DNA from: Pochonia chlamydosporia 170
Taxonomy: Eukaryota; Ascomycota; Sordariomycetes; Hypocreales; Clavicipitaceae
Length of the DNA stretch: 64,000 nucleotides
Direction of reading: 5' to 3'
Assembly: GCF_001653235.2 (NCBI RefSeq)
Contig: NC_035792.1
Coordinates: forward strand, 2,356,001 to 2,420,000
Below the pieces are notes generated by a model, which was given only the letters and a program-made list of their open reading frames with translations, searched no databases and was not told the DNA's origin. The position numbers were made by a program, and so were the translations under genes. Of the stretch, positions 13,146 through 26,300 are shown piece by piece (positions within the stretch are counted from its first letter, which is position 1; every line of letters begins with the position of its first letter).

Positions 13146-13165
13146 CTACCTACCTAGGTAGGTAG
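13146..13165. repeat. Inverted repeat centred on TACCTAGGTA
   Basis: A perfect palindrome of about 20 bases with CTACCTAC on one side and GTAGGTAG on the other. It is the longest example of a short word found at several spacer positions in this window. Confidence 0.9.
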
Positions 13166-13939
13166 TTACCAGAGAGTGCCAGACAGTACCAGAGATCATA
13201 ACAGCGGCTGCGGCGGGCAATTGAACATGAAATGCCCCGTGGTCAAAGTGCAGGCTCACACCACGTTGTAGTGGGAGCTGAGGCTTGTGATTGACATATG
13301 GAAGAAGATGCCGAGCGTCCTCCGTCCCTATCAGCGTCTTATTCCCAGGTAGTTACTGGGTAACTACGCTCTTGGCATAATTTCATGTTTATTGCAAGAG
13401 TCACCTGATGATTTGTTATGCGTTTTATGATACGTTGTGGTTCTGGTTTCTGTCAATTCAATTGGTTTCACGAGGCCGACACAGGGGGTTGTGCGAGAAA
13501 CCCGGGGAACCATTCTCATCGTCATTTACAAGTACAAGATGGCTTGATTGGCTGTTTACTTGATGCTGAAAATAAGCAAAGAGAAGCTCGTGATGGACGG
13601 TGCCGTTATTGCCGTTTCACAACAGTTGGCGATGTCATCATTGGAGTTGAGCATGTCAGGGACTCAGGGTGTGAAGATTGCGATTGCGGGCAGAGATGAG
13701 TCCGCGGCCGCCAGCCTTTGCATCTCATCTGGTCTGGATCTTCTCATGTCTTGTCTTGTGTGTACTCCGTCCACATGGAGTACATGCCATGCGGCTGGAG
13801 GACGCAAGCAAGTTGTGCATCTGTCCGTCGACTCCTACGCTGCCTCGTGACGGAAAATGTCTCGGATGTACAGGCATGAAACGAATAATTGTTCTGGAAT
13901 CGGGAATCGCAGCATCAGCTACACTCTTCGGGGGTCAAA

Positions 13940-13970
13940 TCCATCCATCCATCCATCCATCCATCCATCC
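13940..13970. repeat. Microsatellite (CATC)n
   Basis: Nearly eight uninterrupted copies of a 4-base unit in the spacer between ISN1 and the kinase gene. Confidence 0.95.
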
Positions 13971-16900
13971 GACCCAAACCGACAGACGGTTGATCGCTTG
14001 CCTCACTCAAGGCGCAAACCTTGCTGTTTTAATTTTCAGCCGCTTCAACAGTCAGTGAGGGCTCAAGCTTGCTTGTTAGGCGGGACCAGAACAGTAACTC
14101 ACAACTCTCAAGGCCGCCACCGACCTCACTTCGCTTTGTCGCTTTACTTGATGCGGCTGCATCGAGCGGCTGCCGTCGAGGATTTACATGAGCCTTTTAA
14201 CAGGATTCGCTAGCAGGATCAAATTTAAAATAAGCCAGCCAATCTGAGATCAATATCGAAAAGTCCGGTCATCTGGCGGTTTTTTGATGGTCATGCATCT
14301 GGGAATGCGAATGCACCCAGGAGCCGACTTAGCCGTGGCCCGCTTTCGTGCATAACTTTTGACCGGTTTGATGCTTCCTGCATTTGATTCGACTCGGTTG
14401 GTGGTTGGTGAAGAAGAATCCAGAGCGGAAGGCTTGAAATGGTCACAAAAAGGCGTCAATCTGATGGTTTCTGCTGCAACACCAGGCCCAGGTGCTCTGC
14501 TTTGCTGGGTGAGTGCCCACATGTGCGAGTGATAAGCGATTGACTAATAAGTGAAGGAGGGAGTGATTGAGCGAAGGAGTGAGTGAGGGAGTGAACAAAG
14601 CGTTGGGCTGGGAATATATGAAGCCACCATCAGTTCATCACGATTCATTTCACCATGACCATGACCACCAGGCGGACTACGGATTACCTCTGAATAAATC
14701 ACTCATTACTTAATCACCAACTCGGTTTGTTACTGTTACTCACGCACTTATTCCCCTGCACATAATCATGCATTATTACCAGGGTTCTCGATTGCCGCCA
14801 TGCACAAAGTTCAACGCTCACACGACACTTTCATGCCCCCTTGTTTGTTCCTTGCTTCTCCCACATTTTCAGCCGTCTCATGCACCAAACTCCAGCAATG
14901 TCTCCCCAGACTGCGCTGCGCTGTGCCCTCTGTTCAACCAAACACGCATGTGGCATGGTCAAACAGTTCCTTGTCCATCTCAATGCACCAGGACATGTCT
15001 CGTCAGCAATTTCCGGGCACGCGGGCAAATCAAGCTTGAATAACCATGATGCAGGCCATCACGTCCCTTGTCTGCCCATGAACCATCGACCGCGCGCCAC
15101 GATAAGCTTCACCGTCAACCCAGACAAATCTGATATCCCATCGACAATGTAAAACGTATTGCCTAAAAAATGCAGATAAACTTGCCTTGCCAACTATACC
15201 CCCCTCGTTCGTTCCAAAATCATCAACTCCACCGAGCACCACATGTATCTTCACTGTTATAAACTTCAACTCCATCAACTTCCACGCACATATGAACCAC
15301 TGCCAACATCATCTACCTACCCAGCTAGGTATTCATCTTGAAAGCCGTAATTCCCAATCACACACTCGTCCCAACCCCCGCCCGGACAACCGTCCCCTTC
15401 CCCGTGCCTGTGTCCCAATGCACGCCTCCCTGCAATACCACGCGAATTATCCAAATCCAGCAAAACCATCATTTCCCCAACCGCTGATTTGTCCACCCTT
15501 CATCCACATTGTGTACCGCGCCGTCACACTCATATTTTTACCACAAACAATCACCGAGGTCCAAGCCACGGCTCACCATCTGATTCAGTGCACATACGCG
15601 GAAATGCATCATCAACAGTCCACGCGCCATGCATGTGGTTTCAAAAGCCGCCGTGCTGGCATTGCGTCTGTATGTATGTGAGGTTGAAGTGCCAAGGATG
15701 GCCGAAACCCTCGTACGTCACTTTTGACAGAAAATCCTCTTTGCATCCCCTCTGCAACTTGCCGACAAGCGTTTGGACCTTGGAGTTTCTGTTTCGTTTC
15801 TTTGTGTTTTTTCTATCGACGCACTACAACGTGGTGTCTCAATGACAAGCCATAAAAATGAGACACGCTCGCGGCTAGAGACGCCGCCAAAAGAAAACCT
15901 AGACAAAGCCTACAGCCGCCGAGTAGCGGTGGCTGAGCTTTTATCGAATACCTCAGCTCCTTCATGGCTTTGCTGCATCACTTCAATCTTCGCACAAGTA
16001 AACACTTTCCAAAAGTGCCATGTACAGTATCGTTTCATTGCAATCTATCATATGTGCCAATAAAGACTGCTTGGTGTAGTCAGGTTGCAACGACTAGCAC
16101 TCGAAAAACTAAATCCTGTTCCTCTACTCCATGTCTGTACCAGCCAGCCCATCTCTTCTCTTTGCATGGGCCACACCAGACCTCTTTTGTGCAACACACC
16201 ACACCCTCTTAGGCCGTTTCCATCGTTGCCCGTCCTCCCATTTTTGACTTGGAATTCGTCGGGTGCGTTAATAATGGCAAAAGACGGAATGAAAAGCAGA
16301 TAGCCACCATGCAGACCATAAGAGGTCACCTATCCTAGGTAATCCCATGAGCAATGCCAAATACCAAAGACAACATAAGATGCAAGGAAAATCGATGAGC
16401 ATGAGAGGCTGGTGATTGGGGTCAAACAAAGCCCTATAATATAATATGTACGGTGGCCTTGCCTGGTTTTTTGGAGACATCTGGACTCGGCCCGACCCAA
16501 AGTCTCAAACCTTGGTCTCCATGGCAAATACATTGAGCCTCAAACGGGTAACCCATCGTAAAAAAAAGGAAGAAGCAGCAGTTCTGCCTCATCATGCATC
16601 ATGCCATGCCACAAGTGCGACAAAAACAAACGAGAGAGATAGAAAGATAAAAAATAACAAAAGCTAACAAAAACAAGCGCGAGACACCAAACGCCGCGAC
16701 TCGGTACGATTGCTCGCTTCTCAGCAGCCGCTAATGCCCTCCCAAACGCCGGTCATGGGTAACGATCCTCTCCGTCGCGCCTTGCAAGGAACGCTTCAAA
16801 GGGTTCAATGAAACAGCAACAGATACCACTGGAGGAAGTAGTAATGACTCCGATAACAAAAAAAAAAAAAACAAAAAAAAGAAGAAGAAGAAAAGACAGA

Positions 16901-16973
16901 CCAAGAGAAATCAAGACGACAAAGAAGACTCGAAAATACGTCCCCAGCTCCAGCTCTGTTACTGCTACGGTGC

Positions 16974-19924
16974 TTAGTAGCCAGCAGAACCAGGCATTTT
17001 ACCCAGCGAATGGGACCCCCCAGTCTTCGGCGGCAGATGATTGTGGCAAAAGATTTTCTTGGCCGCTAATTTGCTGCCATAGTCCTTCTTGGTGGCGTCA
17101 ATGAGCTGAGCTTGCTCATCGTAGGATTCCAGCTGGCAGCATTCGACATTCCTCATCCAGCGGTTGTTGACCACTTCGTTAATAGTTATCCGCTTGGCCG
17201 GATCGGGGTTAAGCATCTGCAGTAGAATTCGTCGTAGAGCAGGAGGGTTGACTCCAACGTCCAGAGCATAACAGTTGGGGTAATCCGTGTCCGTGATGCA
17301 GGCATCGCATTCAGGGTGCTTCTCGTACCATCTCTTCCAGCCCTTAACCAATTTATCGTAGTGCAAGTTGCCGAGCTGCGCGCGAGACCAGATAGCTCCA
17401 CCAAACGTCAGGTAAATCATGACAATAGCTGAGCCCCATACATCCAAAGCTCGCGCATCGTAACTCTGCTTCTTTTCCAACACCTCAGGTGCAATATAAG
17501 GCTCACTGCCGCAAATGCCCGGGGAACAGAGACGAACCTCTCCCATGTTCTGACCACATTGTCCGCCTGCTTCTCTCAGGCCAGGATGGGTTCCGCAAAA
17601 TACCTCAGACACGCCAAAGTCGGTAATTTTCAGCTTGCTGTCCTTTGTGAGGAGGAGGTTCTCCAGTTTGATATCCCGGTGAGCGATGCCGTTTGCGTGC
17701 AGGTAGTTGACCCCTTGAATTAACTGCTTGAAAAGGCATAGCCGGTCCTTCTTCTTGTCCTCGCCCTTGAGAAAGCCCTTCTGCACAAGACTGAAGAGAT
17801 CACCCTCGGAGCAGTATTCCATGACGTGGTTCCAACGACCATGGTCGGTGCAAAGTCGTACGGTTTCCACAATGTTTGGGTGGTGAAGGCTCTTGCCAAT
17901 GCTGAATTCTGACTTGATCTTTTTCTCGTAATCTTCTTGACTTTCGCGATTTGACTTGCCCCGAAATTCCTTGACAGCATAGAGCTCGCCCGGGCACCCC
18001 TTTCGGGCCATGAGGGTCACTTTGGATGCGGCACCTTTGCCTAAATGCTTCCCGTGCCGGCCCAACAGCTTGTGCTGGTACTCAAACTCGGATAGTAGTT
18101 CAGCGACATCCACAGTGAAATCATCGGGGAGACTCAAACTCATGCGACGAGCCTTGGCACCAGTGCCAGCGTCCGGGGGGAGTGGCCAGGGCAGTCGCTC
18201 GGGGGGGTACGTCTTCTCTTCGTCAATATGTTTCGGTATGGTAGGTACCGGCGATCTTTTTCCCATGTCAAAACTGCTCGCTCTTCGCGGCCCCTTATTG
18301 GGGCGATTTCCACGGCCCATTGTAGCACCAACAAAGTTCACTGCCCGCCCGCGCAAGGTCAACCCAGTTGCAGCTCGGCTCTTTTTTTGAAAGTCAGCAG
18401 GGTTAGGTAGTGTACCATTGGTGCCAATCGTCGACCGATTCGACGGTGTCATCTCTAGGGGTGAGCCTGGTGAAGGTGGTGAGCTTGACCGAGTGGTTGT
18501 GGAGGACTTGTTGCCATTCGGATACCGGCTGCTAGGCGTACCATTTGTGCTCAGATAGCCGCTTGATTGCGGTGCAGACTCTGAGATGGGGGCTGGAGAG
18601 TCGACAACAGCAAATTCTCTCTCCTTCTCCAAAGCCGAGTTGGAGCGTCTAAAAAGTCGGGACATGGTTCGTTTAAGACTGTGGGAAGAGCCGCGGGTGG
18701 TGCGTCGTTGGAGGGGTGTTTGCGGCGAGGTCTCCTGCTCGCTCGCCTTCGGCGTTGATGATAGGTCAGAGGTGATGAGAGGTGCCGGAGGCGCAGAGGA
18801 TTGAGAGATTAATAGAGGCGCCTTTTTCGTGTTCGCAGTTGGGGGATTTTGTGTTGTTTGGGCTCTTTGTAGTGCTTGGTAATCGTTGTAATGGCTATGG
18901 TGAAGCGCAGTGAAGTCTTGTGAGTGACGACCGCCGCTCACAGGAGTGACCGGCTCAATGGGCGAGTCGGTGCCAGACTCTTCGTCGCCTTCTTCGAGAA
19001 TAGGATCAGTGATGTCTGAGGGAAATTGACGAGGCGAGGAGGAATAACTGCTTGAGTAATAAGGAAGAGAGAGAGAATCCGACGTGGTGGTTGCGGTGGA
19101 AGAGTCCGTGGCAGTCGGCATCGGTGCCAAAGTCGGCGTCTCGGAGGGCTCGTCTTGGTCGCCAGTGCCAGTAGTGCCAGTGACGCTGGAAGTGGGCGGC
19201 GGCAGTGAGTGCGAGTGCTGTGCCAGCGACGAGGATCGGGGTGTATTGTGGGTAACTGAGCAGGAAAAAAAAGTCAGCAGGCGACGCTAATGGAGCTGAT
19301 GGCGAGGACACAAGTGCAGCTAGTGCTCAAAGGTGTGGATTGCGCTGATGGAGCCGCACCAGACACAATCACGTCACTGCCGCACACGGCCAAGGGTGTG
19401 TGAGACCGGGCGACACCAGCACGAGGCAAGGCTCCATCCGGCCATTGAAGGGAATGGGGGAATGGCATACGGAGTATGGAGTAGATGAACGGGGACTGGA
19501 TGCAACCAACCAACGAACCAACCAACCATGCAGGCCAGAGATGAACCAAGAAGGTCCGGCAGGCACAGCAGGCACAGCAGGCACAGCAGGCGCAGCAAAG
19601 CAGACAGGGCCGGCCTACAGGTAGCCAAGCAAACAGTGGTGGTCGGCAGGTCGGTGGTTCGGGGGACGGAGAAAACGAAGGGACGAGGGGGCGGGGAGGC
19701 GATTCAGTGACAGTGCCAGTACATGACAAATGTGGAATAGAGTTTGGCGCAACACACAAAGAATGGGGAACTAACAAGAGAGAGAAAAACAGAAGGAAAA
19801 GAAGGACAAAAGAAAAAGGCTAATGACACTCACCAGTGTGCTTGCTTGAATATCGCATTGGCTGGTCTTGAGGGGGACCCATTGTAGAGGTCCACGGATA
19901 CACATGAGCCAGTGAAAGCGCCAT
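16974..19924 (-). CDS. Ser/Thr protein kinase, Hal4(Sat4)/Hal5-like
   Basis: Fungal-specific kinase of the group that in yeast stabilises plasma-membrane potassium and nutrient transporters. Two exons: 19924-19834 and 19255-16974 (minus strand), 2373 nt or 790 residues. Exon 1 has donor GTGAGT; exon 2 follows a pyrimidine-rich CTGCTCAG acceptor; the junction codon GTT keeps the frame. Residues 1 to about 420 are Ser/Pro/Thr-rich and probably disordered. The kinase domain spans about 423-733: GKGAASKV glycine loop, AVKEF lysine, HRDIKLENLLL catalytic loop (about 555), DFGVSE (about 577), an activation segment with a cysteine-rich insert, then CGSEPYIAPEVLE (about 613). All catalytic residues are present. 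I infer an ion-homeostasis role from family only. The first intron of 578 bases is long for this organism, so an alternative first exon is possible. Confidence 0.88.
19559..19600. repeat. 9-bp tandem repeat inside the kinase intron
   Basis: About four copies of GGCACAGCA, the last one altered. It lies within the long first intron (19256-19833) of the kinase gene, as I model it. Confidence 0.85.
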
Positions 19925-20218
19925 GATGGTGACGGGAAGAAGAGCGACAGGTCAGGGCAGGGCAAGGCCAGGCCAGGAGAGGCCAGACTAGCTTAGTAAG
20001 GATTGAATTTGTGATGGAAGCCAAATTTGGAAGATGCCAACAGCGATCGCCTTCAGAGCTTGGCAACCCAGTACCCAGTACCCTCTACCTACAGTACGTA
20101 TTGCAGGTAGACAGAATCCTTGGCAGCGCCGAGGAAGGGATCAGATACAGCGTTGTACCATTTGAAAGCGACCAACACCAGTTTGTACCGAGTACCACCG
20201 AGAGGGTCAAAGTCTTGC

Positions 20219-20258
20219 AGGCGAAATGGCAGGCAAAATGGTAGGCAAAATGGCAGGC
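20219..20258. repeat. 12-bp tandem repeat GCAAAATGGCAG
   Basis: About three copies, slightly diverged (GCGAAATGGCAG, GCAAAATGGTAG, GCAAAATGGCAG), upstream of the kinase gene. Confidence 0.85.
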
Positions 20259-21624
20259 GTCAAGTTGGGCGTTTCCGTCCTGGACCGTTGTGTAATCCAA
20301 GCTCGACCGCTGTGATGCACTGCAATCACACCAGACACACAAGACCTGGCTTGCTGGCTTGGCTTGCCACCGGGCTGGCAATGAGGCGCTACCAGAAACC
20401 AGATGGAACCAACGCACCAACGCACCAAGGCAACAGGGGACCACGACAAGACGCCAAATGCTCGAACTAGAGCAACAATGGAGGGTGGGGAGTGGAGGTC
20501 CACGACGTAATGGCTGAGAGGGCTTCCACCATTAGCCAGCCGACGCCGTCACCAAATCAGACGCGGAGTCGCCGGGCCTATCTTGTCCTGCAGGATCGAT
20601 GAAATTGATGGTGTTGTTGCCAGAGCGAAAAGTCGCTGCTAGCACGAGTAGCTTCTTCTGGTGTAGCAATGAGGGGTGCAGATGAGATCTAACCCGCGAT
20701 GTGCAACGTGTTGACGGCGAGGGTAAAAACGCCGTAGGCAGGAATAGGGCCGAGCAAAATAGAGCAAAGAGTAGAGATGGGTTGTGCCACGGTGCTTTCT
20801 GGGCGAGTGTTCCAAAACGAGAAAATCGTCGTCAAGTGCCAGGGTAGCAGTTTGTTGGAGCCTGCGAGACCGATGATGGTTGCCAATATGACCCCACGAG
20901 GCTAACAGTGTCGATGATGATGATGATGATGGCTTCCAATTAAAAGAATCCTTCTATCAACGATGGCGGGAGAAGCGTCAATAATCAAGGCTTGGTCCTT
21001 TGCCGGGGGTGATGGATGGTTCGTTTTGCAATATGCTTGGCAATGCAGTCGAGGTGAGGTGATGTACTGAATGTACTAGATCGGAAGCGAGCCCAGATAG
21101 CAAGGCCAAGGTCGTACGTAGGGTTCCCTGGTCTGGGAGAAATCGATGGCGTTGAAGAGCTGGAGAAGTGGTGTGTGCGTTGGTGTGTCAAGTTGTGTTA
21201 GAGTGGCCTGGTGCTCTGGCTTGGAACAGCAGGCTGATAGATAGGAAAAGTAGCCAGTCAGGATGGTGACCCCGTCTCCGGTCAATGCAAAGCAGTTGAG
21301 ATTGAAGCTTGAATTAAAGTAGGGTGCTGTAGATACCAGGAAGAAAGCGAGGTAGGGTAGGAAGAGGACAAGAATGGTAAATGAGGATATAAAAAGGCAA
21401 TGCGGAAAACTAGAAAGAGTCAAGCTCACGCGTGGAGAAGGACCTCGTCCAAGAAGAAAAGAGGAGCTCAAATAGGACGGGGGAGGGCAGAGGCATTAAT
21501 AGTTGAAACATTCCAAGCTGGGCAAGGCGAGTCGAACCAGACCAGACAGGATGGGGATTTGACACCGGACAGAAATAGAGTACCGAGACTGAGTGAGTAC
21601 ATTAGATCATGTCGAGCGAGCCAG

Positions 21625-21654
21625 CAAGCGACAGAGCGACAGAGCGACAGAGCG
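21625..21654. repeat. 8-bp tandem repeat GCGACAGA
   Basis: Three to four copies of an 8-base unit in the gene-poor region upstream of the kinase gene. Confidence 0.85.
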
Positions 21655-23280
21655 GGCGAACGAGCAACATTGAACGGGAGTCTGGTACTTGACTCCATAT
21701 GCCAGCCAGGACTTGGATTGAACTTGGGCCATGGGGGTGTGTGTTCAATCAATGCTGGTTGCTGCCGCCCCAACTGAATCTGAATGGGGGGGTTCAACTT
21801 TTGTCTGGTCTGGTCTGGTGTGTGAGTTTCCACTTGGCCATCAAATGGAACCAAACCCAGCCAAACCAAACAAGCCAAACCGACTCGGGGGGTGGAGGGG
21901 AACAGAGAAAGAGACTGGAAGGAGAGCAGACTGAGCGAGGGGAGGGTCATGGAGTCTCCAATCTTGCATGTTCCATGTATTATCCATGATTGTCTCGCTG
22001 CCTCTCTCTCTCCAGTACTGCCTGGTCTCCTCTGGCCAGGATCAATACATGTAGACACATGCACTAATGTTCTGCACTGTACCAGACCGTATGTACTGTC
22101 AAGTACATTGGTATGCACTTGCCGCAATTGTCCTGCACCAGACTTGACATCTGATACGCCCTGTCTGTCCACGGGAAACGAGAGGCCTAGTGCCAAGCGC
22201 CAAGTGCCAAGCGCGACGAAATTCACAAATTGTTGATCAACCAGCCCGTCAGTCCATGTCAACTTGAAAGTACCGCGCCGTGGCCATCTCCAGACCAGAC
22301 AAGAGGAAGTGACGACTTGACACGCTCAACTCGCATCGATGGGCAGGGAGGGATGGACATGGCGTGTCGAACAGGCCCAAATTCAAGTTTGATGTACGTC
22401 AGGACGGACCACGGAGCTCGGATTGCAGCCCATAGCTCGAGATTGACCAAGAGCCTTGCGATGCTAGTGCAGATTGGACCAGACTGCAAGTGCCTGGTGC
22501 AAGTGAAGTCTAGTCTGGTGTGGATGGAGGCTGGAGCTTTCATGTCTGGTCAAGTTTGATCATTCTAAAGTCAAGTTCTTTTGATGCGAGAAGCAGGTAC
22601 AGAATACAGTGTTGGGTACAAGGCCAAGTACTCCGTGCGGCATACAGTGCGATCAGGTTCTCGCCTCTGCCGCCAGAGGTGTGGGGATAATAACTCACAA
22701 CATGAACCCAGGATCGACCACTTGCACCGGACCAGACAGGAGTTGAGCCCACCGGTCCGGCTGCTGAGATGCGAAAGTTCCTAGCATCGTCGCTTTCTCG
22801 TTATCATATGCACCCAACCAGCATACAAGCATTATCCATCAAGCTACCCAGGTAGTCATTTGGCACAAATCTGCACAGACACATACATGGTAGATGGCCT
22901 CGATCCGGTGACGCCAAACAACGCTGGTCTGGTCTGGTCTGGAGGATCCAACATTAAGTTTCAGTCGATCGAAGTTGTACCAGACTGCTGGTCCATACTT
23001 TCTTATGTACACTCTCGCTTACAATACCTCGGTAGTTGATTTCAATCCGTCGACCATGAAATCTCCTTTTTCTGACGCCGCTCTAGAATCAACCTCCAAG
23101 TGTTACGTTGTTGTCAGAACCAAAAACCAGCCTTCCACAGCAACTACTCGGTACTTGGAGCTGCATCCGCCTCCCTCGCCTACACATGCCCCCAAAGGCT
23201 AGTTCTTTCAACAATTTGACCAGCTCCGCACAACGCCCTGGCATGGATAAATGCGCTTGAAATAATACATTTGGCCATCT

Positions 23281-23323
23281 GCAGTTGCAGTTGCATTTGC
23301 ATTTGCATTTGCATTTGCATTTG
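23281..23323. repeat. 6-bp tandem repeat GCAGTT/GCATTT
   Basis: About seven copies of a 6-base unit, GCAGTT changing to GCATTT after the second copy. Confidence 0.9.
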
Positions 23324-26300
23324 GGCTGATATAACTCGAATCGACTTGGACACTTCTTACATTCCAAGACATCCTTGAGCCAGTGCCCTGCGGTGGCTGT
23401 CAAGGTCGAACGAAGCTTATTGCCAATTGCATGTAGTACTCAATGGTACCAGACTCTTGCTTGTCCCTTACACAAGACACGGGAGTTGCTAAACCTTTTG
23501 TTTTGCGCCTAGTGGGTCAGGATCATTGATTACGGTTTTTGCTGGTATTGTCCAGACGAAGAAAGCACTGAAATGATGATCCGAAAGAAACAGCGCCCAT
23601 GGCAACACACTTTGACAGGGAGAATTGAACATTTGAACTCTGTCAGGGCAATTGTTTGGCAATTGCATGTCAATGCTCGGAGAACAGCGCATACCATGGA
23701 GCCCAAAGCTCCTCCAAAGTCCCGTTATGGCGGCATGAATGTTCTGTACATTTCTCGCCGCCGACAGGAGCAATGTGAAATTTCTTGGCTGAGCACAATT
23801 TTTGGCTGGGATCGCGTCGTCAGTCTCGCATTGGTGCTCAACTGTCTCAAAGGCCCATCTGCCCTTACCAACTGCTCTAATTATTGCGAGCCTTGAATCG
23901 AGGGCTCTTTCTTTATCAGAGACATAGAAACTCTTGGCTGTCTCGTTTTCCACCAGCTGTGCTCCGTTTTCAAGCGCCTTTCAGAAGAACACGGCCACCG
24001 AATGATCAGTCCCCATGAAGCCAAGCAGGCCCATTGAACAGCCAGCCCATGGTGTTCGCAATGCCTTCAACCCCAGCACCCTGGTTAATAACACTTCAAA
24101 CCAAGAACGGGCTCCGCGCAGCTCTACCACTAGGGGGATGTTGGATCTGGTCGTTCTCGTCTGCAATAATGGTGGCCCTTTGCAGTGCGTGTGCGAGCAT
24201 GACTGCCTTCAATAAGCGTATTCCGATCCCATGTACACGATTCCAGAGCGTGACGCAAGCGACATCTGCTATGAGACTTGCAATCAGGACTGTGCAACTC
24301 CTTTTTTGAATTCTACCCATTACTTTCGGCAGCCACTTGCTTGGCACATTTCAATCCGGTGGCCGTAATACTTCAAGTGAAGAGGGTCTTGAGACACCGC
24401 ATGCATGGATCAATCATGTGCGATGGAGCTTGTTAGATTGACAGTGCGAGGACAGAGCTGCCTCCTCTTCTCCTTTTGACACCAACTCTTCATCCTGCCA
24501 AATGGGCTCACAGCAAGGCCAATACTCCTACCCGCTGTCAAATTTTGCTCCTTCTTCGGTACATTGTAGAATGCTGTCCGTCTAATGTGGTATTTTTAGT
24601 CAAGGTCGGCCCCGGACAGGTTTTTTCAAGGTCACAGCTTCATTATCACTCCAGCGCAGTGTCAATTTTTGGAGCAGCTCATGTGATCAAATTGGACGCA
24701 ACGCAACGCTATCCTCCATATCATGTTCTTGGGTTGGCAATTAACATCAAATACACTATTCCGTTGTATCTGGAGCTATTCCAAGATCTGATTTTCTACC
24801 CCACGGGCAATCTGGGACATTCTCCCCGCTAAGGAAAGACGCCATTATCATCAGTTGAGCTATTTAGGGGTGTCGACACTACATGCGGTGACGGTTCTAC
24901 TCTCGCTTTATTTTATTTTACTAGCCCATCCGTACTGAAGATGGCTTTGCCCAAGGGCCCGAGACATACCAACAACAAGTTCATTGACAAGCACGTTCAT
25001 AATTCCCGCAAACACCCCGCTTCGCCTAGTTGGACTGACTGACAGACGCACGTCTGAATAACGGACTTCGTGCCGTGTTGGACCCCACTGGATGGTCGAT
25101 GTTTTGAACCGGCAGCAGGACCTTCTCACTCGGAAATAGGTTTGGCAGGAAACTTATTTTTGTCGCTTCTTCAATCAACATCTGGAACTCATTGTCGTTC
25201 AGTTGGTAAGCGTCCGTGCTTGCTTACTGCTGCAAAAAAGCCAGATATCGTCAAACAACACTCCGGGAATACATCATGGAGCCAAACACTGCCACGGGTC
25301 ATGCTCAGTCCCAATATCCTTGTGGAACTGCCCATCCTATTCGGGCGTGGGGAAATGCTAAAGCTAGATGTTGAGGAACCCAATCCGGTTATCATAAGCG
25401 CTGCACGCGACAACCCGCCGCCATCCACAAGGATAATCCATCGTCTTATTGGAGAAGCCCGGCAGAGTCGGCAAAAGGATATGTAGATTGGTCGGATTGG
25501 CAATCTTCGACATTGGAGCACGCATGAGAGCTGGGGAAAACGCCTGCCCTGCTAGCGTTTATCTTTGAACAACTGCAGGCGACTAAGATCCCTGGATTGT
25601 AAAGAGATGTCAATGTTAGTGACATGTAAACGCGTTAGGACGCATTGACTCCAACGTTAACGGCAGGCAACCTGAAGCAGGGATCGAGCTCAGCGTGCAT
25701 TTCGTCAATGGTGTCAAGGCAATTGGCCACAACTTTGATCCTATGCTGCCTGAGGCATGGACCGCATGATCATCTCAACCACCAGCCATGCACCATTGTA
25801 GCGTTTTATTCTCGCATGTAGAGTCATGAGTCCATTCACTTCTCGGGAAAAGGTCTGAGTCGATGCACAAACTTTTTCACTACATTTGAAATGACTCATC
25901 GTGATGCAAAATAGTGGTTCAGACAACCTGTGCTGAGATGGCATCAGCAACGGCCTTTCTGAAATGGCCAGAAAGGGACATTGTAGGTCTCTAGCACCAC
26001 GGGCAAGATGCATTGTATCGCAACAAGTCAGACGACAAACCCAAGGAACGCATTCTAAAATCTTCTGAATCGAAGAGATAGATAGGCGGTGGAAGCAACT
26101 TTACAAGCGGCAATATCAGACAGGCTTTGCAAAACGGGGACGAGCGACGAGCGACGAGACGATAGAGTCAACTCACCTACCACTGGTGGCGGGCAAGATC
26201 TACCAATGCCGAGCATACTCTACCATGCAACACACAGTACTCAATAAGGTGTAACTGTGTGTGGCGAAAGGCTTTTGGCTTGTCGTTGAAACATCGTCCT

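Larger units (their letters stand above)
12094..16973. other. 4.9 kb spacer between convergent genes
   Basis: Lies between the 3' ends of ISN1 and the kinase gene. No supported gene is seen. The longest ATG frames (for example a plus-strand frame of 164 codons at 15187-15681) are rich in His, Pro and Cys and have no family resemblance. It contains a TACTCCGTA copy at 12787, a long TACCTAGGTA palindrome at 13146-13165, a CATC array, and an A-rich tract at about 16858-16895 near the presumed 3' end of the kinase transcript. Confidence 0.5.

Noticed and set aside
13940..13970. Short regular repeats that might suggest a CRISPR array
   Set aside because: It is a simple 4-base microsatellite without spacers, and the DNA is eukaryotic.
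15187..15681. 164-codon plus-strand frame between ISN1 and the kinase gene
   Set aside because: Composition dominated by His, Pro, Thr and Cys with no motif; likely chance.
21468..22262. 264-codon minus-strand open frame
   Set aside because: It lies in the upstream region of the kinase gene, is rich in Ser/Leu/Pro/His from pyrimidine-rich DNA, and has no domain. I regard it as a chance frame in leader-like sequence.
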